Notes under the pieces: generated by a model | Databases searched by the model: none | Seen by the model: the letters and a program-made list of their open reading frames with translations, nothing else | Told to the model about the DNA's origin: nothing | Position numbers and translations under genes: made by a program | Origin: Polytrichum commune | Taxonomy: Eukaryota > Streptophyta > Polytrichopsida > Polytrichales > Polytrichaceae | DNA length: 60,000 nt | Assembly: GCA_950295325.1 (NCBI GenBank) | Contig: OX485807.1 | Coordinates: forward strand, 16,707,001 to 16,767,000 | Reading direction: 5' to 3' | Part shown: positions 57,301 to 60,000 of the stretch, piece after piece | How positions within the stretch are numbered: position 1 is the stretch's first letter | Layout: each line of letters opens with the position of its first letter

Positions 57301-59481
57301 TACCCTGCAAGTGGGAGGCATCGCCTTTCCTCGAGTTCGCAGAAGGTTGAGTTGTTGTTGTTGTTGCTGCGGATGTCGAAAGTGGGGAGTTCTTGGGCCT
57401 AGTTTTCGCAGGTGCTTCACCGGATGACAACCATTTCTCAGCATCATCCCACTTCGATGGTGTGGGCTTGGTCAAAGGGCCGACCACCGATCGGTGTGCA
57501 CCAGCAGCTCGGTTAAAATCAAAGCTTGCCGCACTCTCTTTCTCAAAGTTGCTGTCGTAGTCATATTGCTCCATGGGGGCTTCAGTGGCTGCTGCTGATT
57601 TTGCAACACGACCAGAGTTGAAACTGAAGATGTTGTTGTTGTTGTTGTTGATGGTGGCTGCTGAAGTTTGGTTCGTCATTCGATTTGTGGTGCCCATAGG
57701 TATGGCGGGGATGGTGCCATTTCCATTTTGTTGGTGTTGTTTCTTCTTCGCCTCCTCAGTCGCTTGGATGGATTTGAAGGGAGCTGTTTGGGATTCCTTG
57801 GACTGCGCATTGTGCAGGGCTAGGGCGTTTTTTGTGACGAAGCCGATGTCTGCCGTGGATTCGGAGAAGTGCAATGCATGGCCCACATCATGCACTATGG
57901 CTGTCCAGCTGCTTGGATCTTTCTCCGAGCGTGGAAGATTGTACCCGCCTGAATAATGATGAGTGACAAATTACAAGGGATGGATCAGTATTATTCACAT
58001 TGATGATAGTGATGATGATGCTTCAAGGAATACGTGTACATACAAACAAAGTTGAAGGATTGGTGACCAAGTTCGTGATGTCTTCAAAATGGCCAAGTTA
58101 GAATGCGAGAATCATATGAAGGGAATCATAAGAGAATCTGGTTCTTATCATCACAGTATACCCTTGGCCATGTTTCCATTCCGAAATTTGGTACAGAAAA
58201 TCTACCTTTTGGTCCGTGTCTGTTTGCTGTGTCTGTTGCAACTTTTCGGAAACTTCGAGGATCGCCAATCTAAGAGAAGAAAAACAACTTAGTCACCGCA
58301 TATCACAGTGCCTCAAGCTTATACAGAAGAGTGCAATTGCTCATTTTTCTTCTAGGTGAAAAGTTAGGAAATTTCTGTCCACCTTACTATGTTTCATAAT
58401 AACTCAAGAATTGTCTCTTCACTAGGATTCGCCTGCAAAAGAAAGACTAGCCGTGACATGTTAATAATGCTTACCTTCTGCAGACTGTCATCCTTGTTTG
58501 AGCCTGCATAGAAGACCGCACTGTCGCCATCAAATGGCGAACTGCCACAATTTGTGTTGTTACTGATGAGCTCCTTGACATCAGAGTAGTCTCCTTTGTC
58601 CATTTCACTGGAAACCTTGGACAGAGAGGACAGAGTCGGACTTGAGGACACACTCCGCAACCTTGAGTTTTGTATCACGCAAGTGGGACTGCTCGCACTT
58701 GAGTTCCCATCTGCAGTGTGAAGGAGACACAAACACAAAACCATGGCAATTTAATGTCAGAAGAAGAATACAACATTTGGTAACTTAATGCTAAGTACAG
58801 TGTCACCTCAGACATCAGCTAAGCATCATGGCTCATTATCAATTGTGACACAAACGAGCTTCCAAACATCGTCCTCTAAGAATTGGTGGATGTGCACAAT
58901 ATCACTCCAAATTTGATGCTGATCAGTGTAGGTTTAGTTGTTAAGACATGCCCTAATTTTAGAAAAATCAAAACTATGGCAATCCAATGTCAAAAGAACA
59001 ATACATACACCATTTAGTCACCAGCTAATGCCAAGTACAGTGTCACCTCACACATCAGCCAAGCACCAATGACCATCATCAATTGTGACACAAACTAACT
59101 CCCAAACATGATGCTCTGGGAAATTGGTGGAAATGCACAATACTGCTCCAAATTTGACGCTGATCAGTGTAGGTTAAGTACGTTGTGAGAAGGAGACATG
59201 CCTGAATTATAGCCATCTTGCACTTTGGTACCACTCTTGTTGCTGGCCACGGTCTGGTATTTGGCGATGGTAGCCAGGCTGCTCCCCTGTTGGTGTTGCT
59301 GCTGCCCTCTCAGCACGAAGGCTGCGTACCTCGGGCTGGACGTTTTGCTAAAGCGCAGGCTGCCAGAGTGGGAGTCGAAAATGAGAGTGCGGTAGCCCCT
59401 GGACTGTTGGAACGAGGGAGAGCCCCGGCCTCCCTCTCTCTGCACCACCTCCTTGCCACCAGTACCCTGATGGGTGATCAT
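54351..59481 (-). CDS. remorin family protein, long (group 6-like), seven exons
   Basis: Remorins are plant plasma-membrane nanodomain scaffold proteins that also act at plasmodesmata and in immune and symbiotic signalling. Exons (minus strand): 59481-59202, 58710-58475, 58269-58206, 57948-57049, 56549-55979, 55825-55744, 54551-54351. Phases agree at every junction, giving about 777 residues. The hallmark C-terminal region starts near 'ATRAAAWEEAEQSKYSAR' and continues 'EEAKIQAWENHEKAKAEAEM', 'KVERMRSHANEKLMNKLA', 'RRTGKIP', forming the coiled coil. The last residues hold one Cys (HLCG), a possible S-acylation anchor; many remorins have several. Upstream motifs typical of the long group are 'GPLTKPTPSKWDDAEKW' (about 350-366), 'DMGTEMTPIASVEPSRT' (about 532-548) and 'EILALGTQLGKANIAAW'. 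The N-terminal half is disordered with N and T runs. Intron 1 has a GC donor. Less sure are the start (ATG at 59481; an upstream exon is possible) and the end of exon 4 (57049). Confidence 0.88.
54552..55743 (-). other. last intron of the remorin gene, with plus-strand ORF pieces
   Basis: The intron lies between '..RRIE' (donor GAG/GTAACT) and 'VKVERM..' (acceptor TTCAG/GTGAAG). On the plus strand it contains three CpG-containing open stretches: one ending RFNGGEKSGGNNDEESVVWQ (about 54880-55045), one with 'EAGVLMLQYLLPLMSRLKQ' (about 55218-55386) and one with 'MLQKGMGIREKSLTCLKDF' (about 55538-55720). None is recognised. They may be fragments of another gene lodged in the intron. Confidence 0.5.
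57049..57948 (-). other. remorin exon 4, disordered N-terminal half
   Basis: The acceptor is TTCAG/GCGGGT. The preceding small exon ends with one base, which completes a Gly codon, reading 'RHGPKGGYNLPRSEK'. It encodes an Asn run, a Thr run, a Met run and the conserved 'SKWDDAEKW'. The phase-1 donor TATG/GTGGGT at 57049 fits the next exon, but 'GAAGAT/GTGTAT' five codons earlier is an alternative with a phase-0 partner. Confidence 0.65.
58711..59201 (-). other. remorin intron 1, GC-AG type, with tandem duplication
   Basis: The exon 1 frame reaches 'GYNS' plus one base and the splice donor reads TTCAG/GCATGT. The acceptor CTGCAG/ATGGG completes an Asp codon. No GT donor in phase was seen at this junction. 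The intron contains a tandem duplicate of about 200 bp (about 58738-58968 and 58971-59209), whose copies share 'taagtacagtgtcacctca', 'tcaattgtgacacaaac' and 'gctgatcagtgtaggtt'. Confidence 0.65.
58738..59209. repeat. tandem duplication spanning the exon 1 boundary
   Basis: Two units of about 230 bp, roughly 80 percent alike by eye. The right unit extends through 'gacatgcctgaattat', which is the end of exon 1 and its GC donor. The left unit has the altered copy 'gacatgccctaatttt'. The duplication therefore included the exon boundary, and one copy has become intron. Confidence 0.75.
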
Positions 59482-60000
59482 AGGTAGACTAAATAACCTC
59501 TCGCCCCAACACCAGCTGTGTCTTAGACCTCGCACATGAAGGCGTACGCCTTCACTTTCGCCTCTCACCGCAGAGTCCGGAAGAACTGGTGAACCTGGAG
59601 AAAGTGGCGAGGCGTAAAGACCAAAATTCGCTCTTCGCCACCACCAGCGTATGTTCGCCTCCGCTACGCCGTCCAGGTGGTGGGAACCACAGGGGCGAAC
59701 GCCTTAGCAAAGCGTATCATGTGCGCGGTGCTTCTGGTTGTCTGTCTGTCTGTCTGCGCACACACATTTGCCAAAACTCATTTCTCCATGAACAAGCTGG
59801 TGGCCATTCCTGGGAATCAGTAGAGTAGACATCATGACTGAAGTTGCATTCTCCCCGCTTGCACAATTGTAAACCCCTAGTTACTTAGCAGCCTGCATCG
59901 CTCTATTAACGAAGCAGCTACATTTGAAGTGATAATGATCACAGGCTGGTTAGCTACATTCTCCCTTCGGGTAGCGCACGACTCTAAGATGACAAACATC
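59482..60000 (-). promoter_or_regulatory. 5' leader and promoter side of the remorin gene
   Basis: CpG-rich sequence upstream of the proposed start. The frame stays open upstream to 59568, so a longer N-terminus is possible; 'gttatttag' just upstream of the ATG resembles a splice acceptor, which would fit a 5'UTR intron. A (TGTC)n array lies at about 59738-59757. No other gene is recognised. Confidence 0.4.

Overview
This 60 kb window is nuclear DNA of a land plant. The evidence is GT-AG introns, a remorin gene (a family found only in land plants) and decayed plant-type transposable elements. No organelle genes, operons or phage genes are visible. The species cannot be fixed from the sequence. 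The very Gln/Asn-rich proteins, the long leader and a Tc1-type transposase make a seed-free plant (bryophyte, lycophyte or fern) a reasonable guess, but that is inference.

Positions 1 to about 48.4 kb form a gene desert with few CpGs. It is filled with short, mutually related repeats. I could recognise several families from their multiple copies within this window: TIR elements with TA target duplications (families A and K); CACTA-ended foldbacks (H); foldbacks ending in AGGGCC (B); a hairpin-type element with GAGCATCC ends (F); palindromes (G, J and others); a tRNA-like SINE family (D); one further short retroposon with a 16 bp target duplication; and several longer dispersed repeats (L/M, N, C, E). 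Protein-coding relics are a Tc1 transposase (about 30.95-31.84 kb) and two decayed non-LTR reverse-transcriptase tails (14.93-16.76 kb and 34.87-35.24 kb). A few ORFs of 120-155 codons in the desert match nothing I know.

From about 48.7 kb the base composition changes (more CpG, more GC) and two genes lie tail to tail. The plus-strand gene has coding exons 50241-50490, 51051-52135 and 52646-52858, whose phases join into a 515-residue Gln/Pro-rich protein that I do not recognise; it follows a long leader. The minus-strand gene is a long group-6-like remorin. Seven exons between 59481 and 54351 join in phase to about 777 residues, with the remorin C-terminal coiled coil at the end. Its first intron apparently uses a GC donor, and the sequence around that donor is tandemly duplicated inside the intron. 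Its last intron contains plus-strand ORF fragments of unknown origin. An L-family element sits between the two convergent genes.

No RNA genes, CRISPR arrays or bacterial-type systems were seen. The most unusual content is the dense, nested set of foldback and TIR elements, several of which would fold into long hairpins if transcribed.
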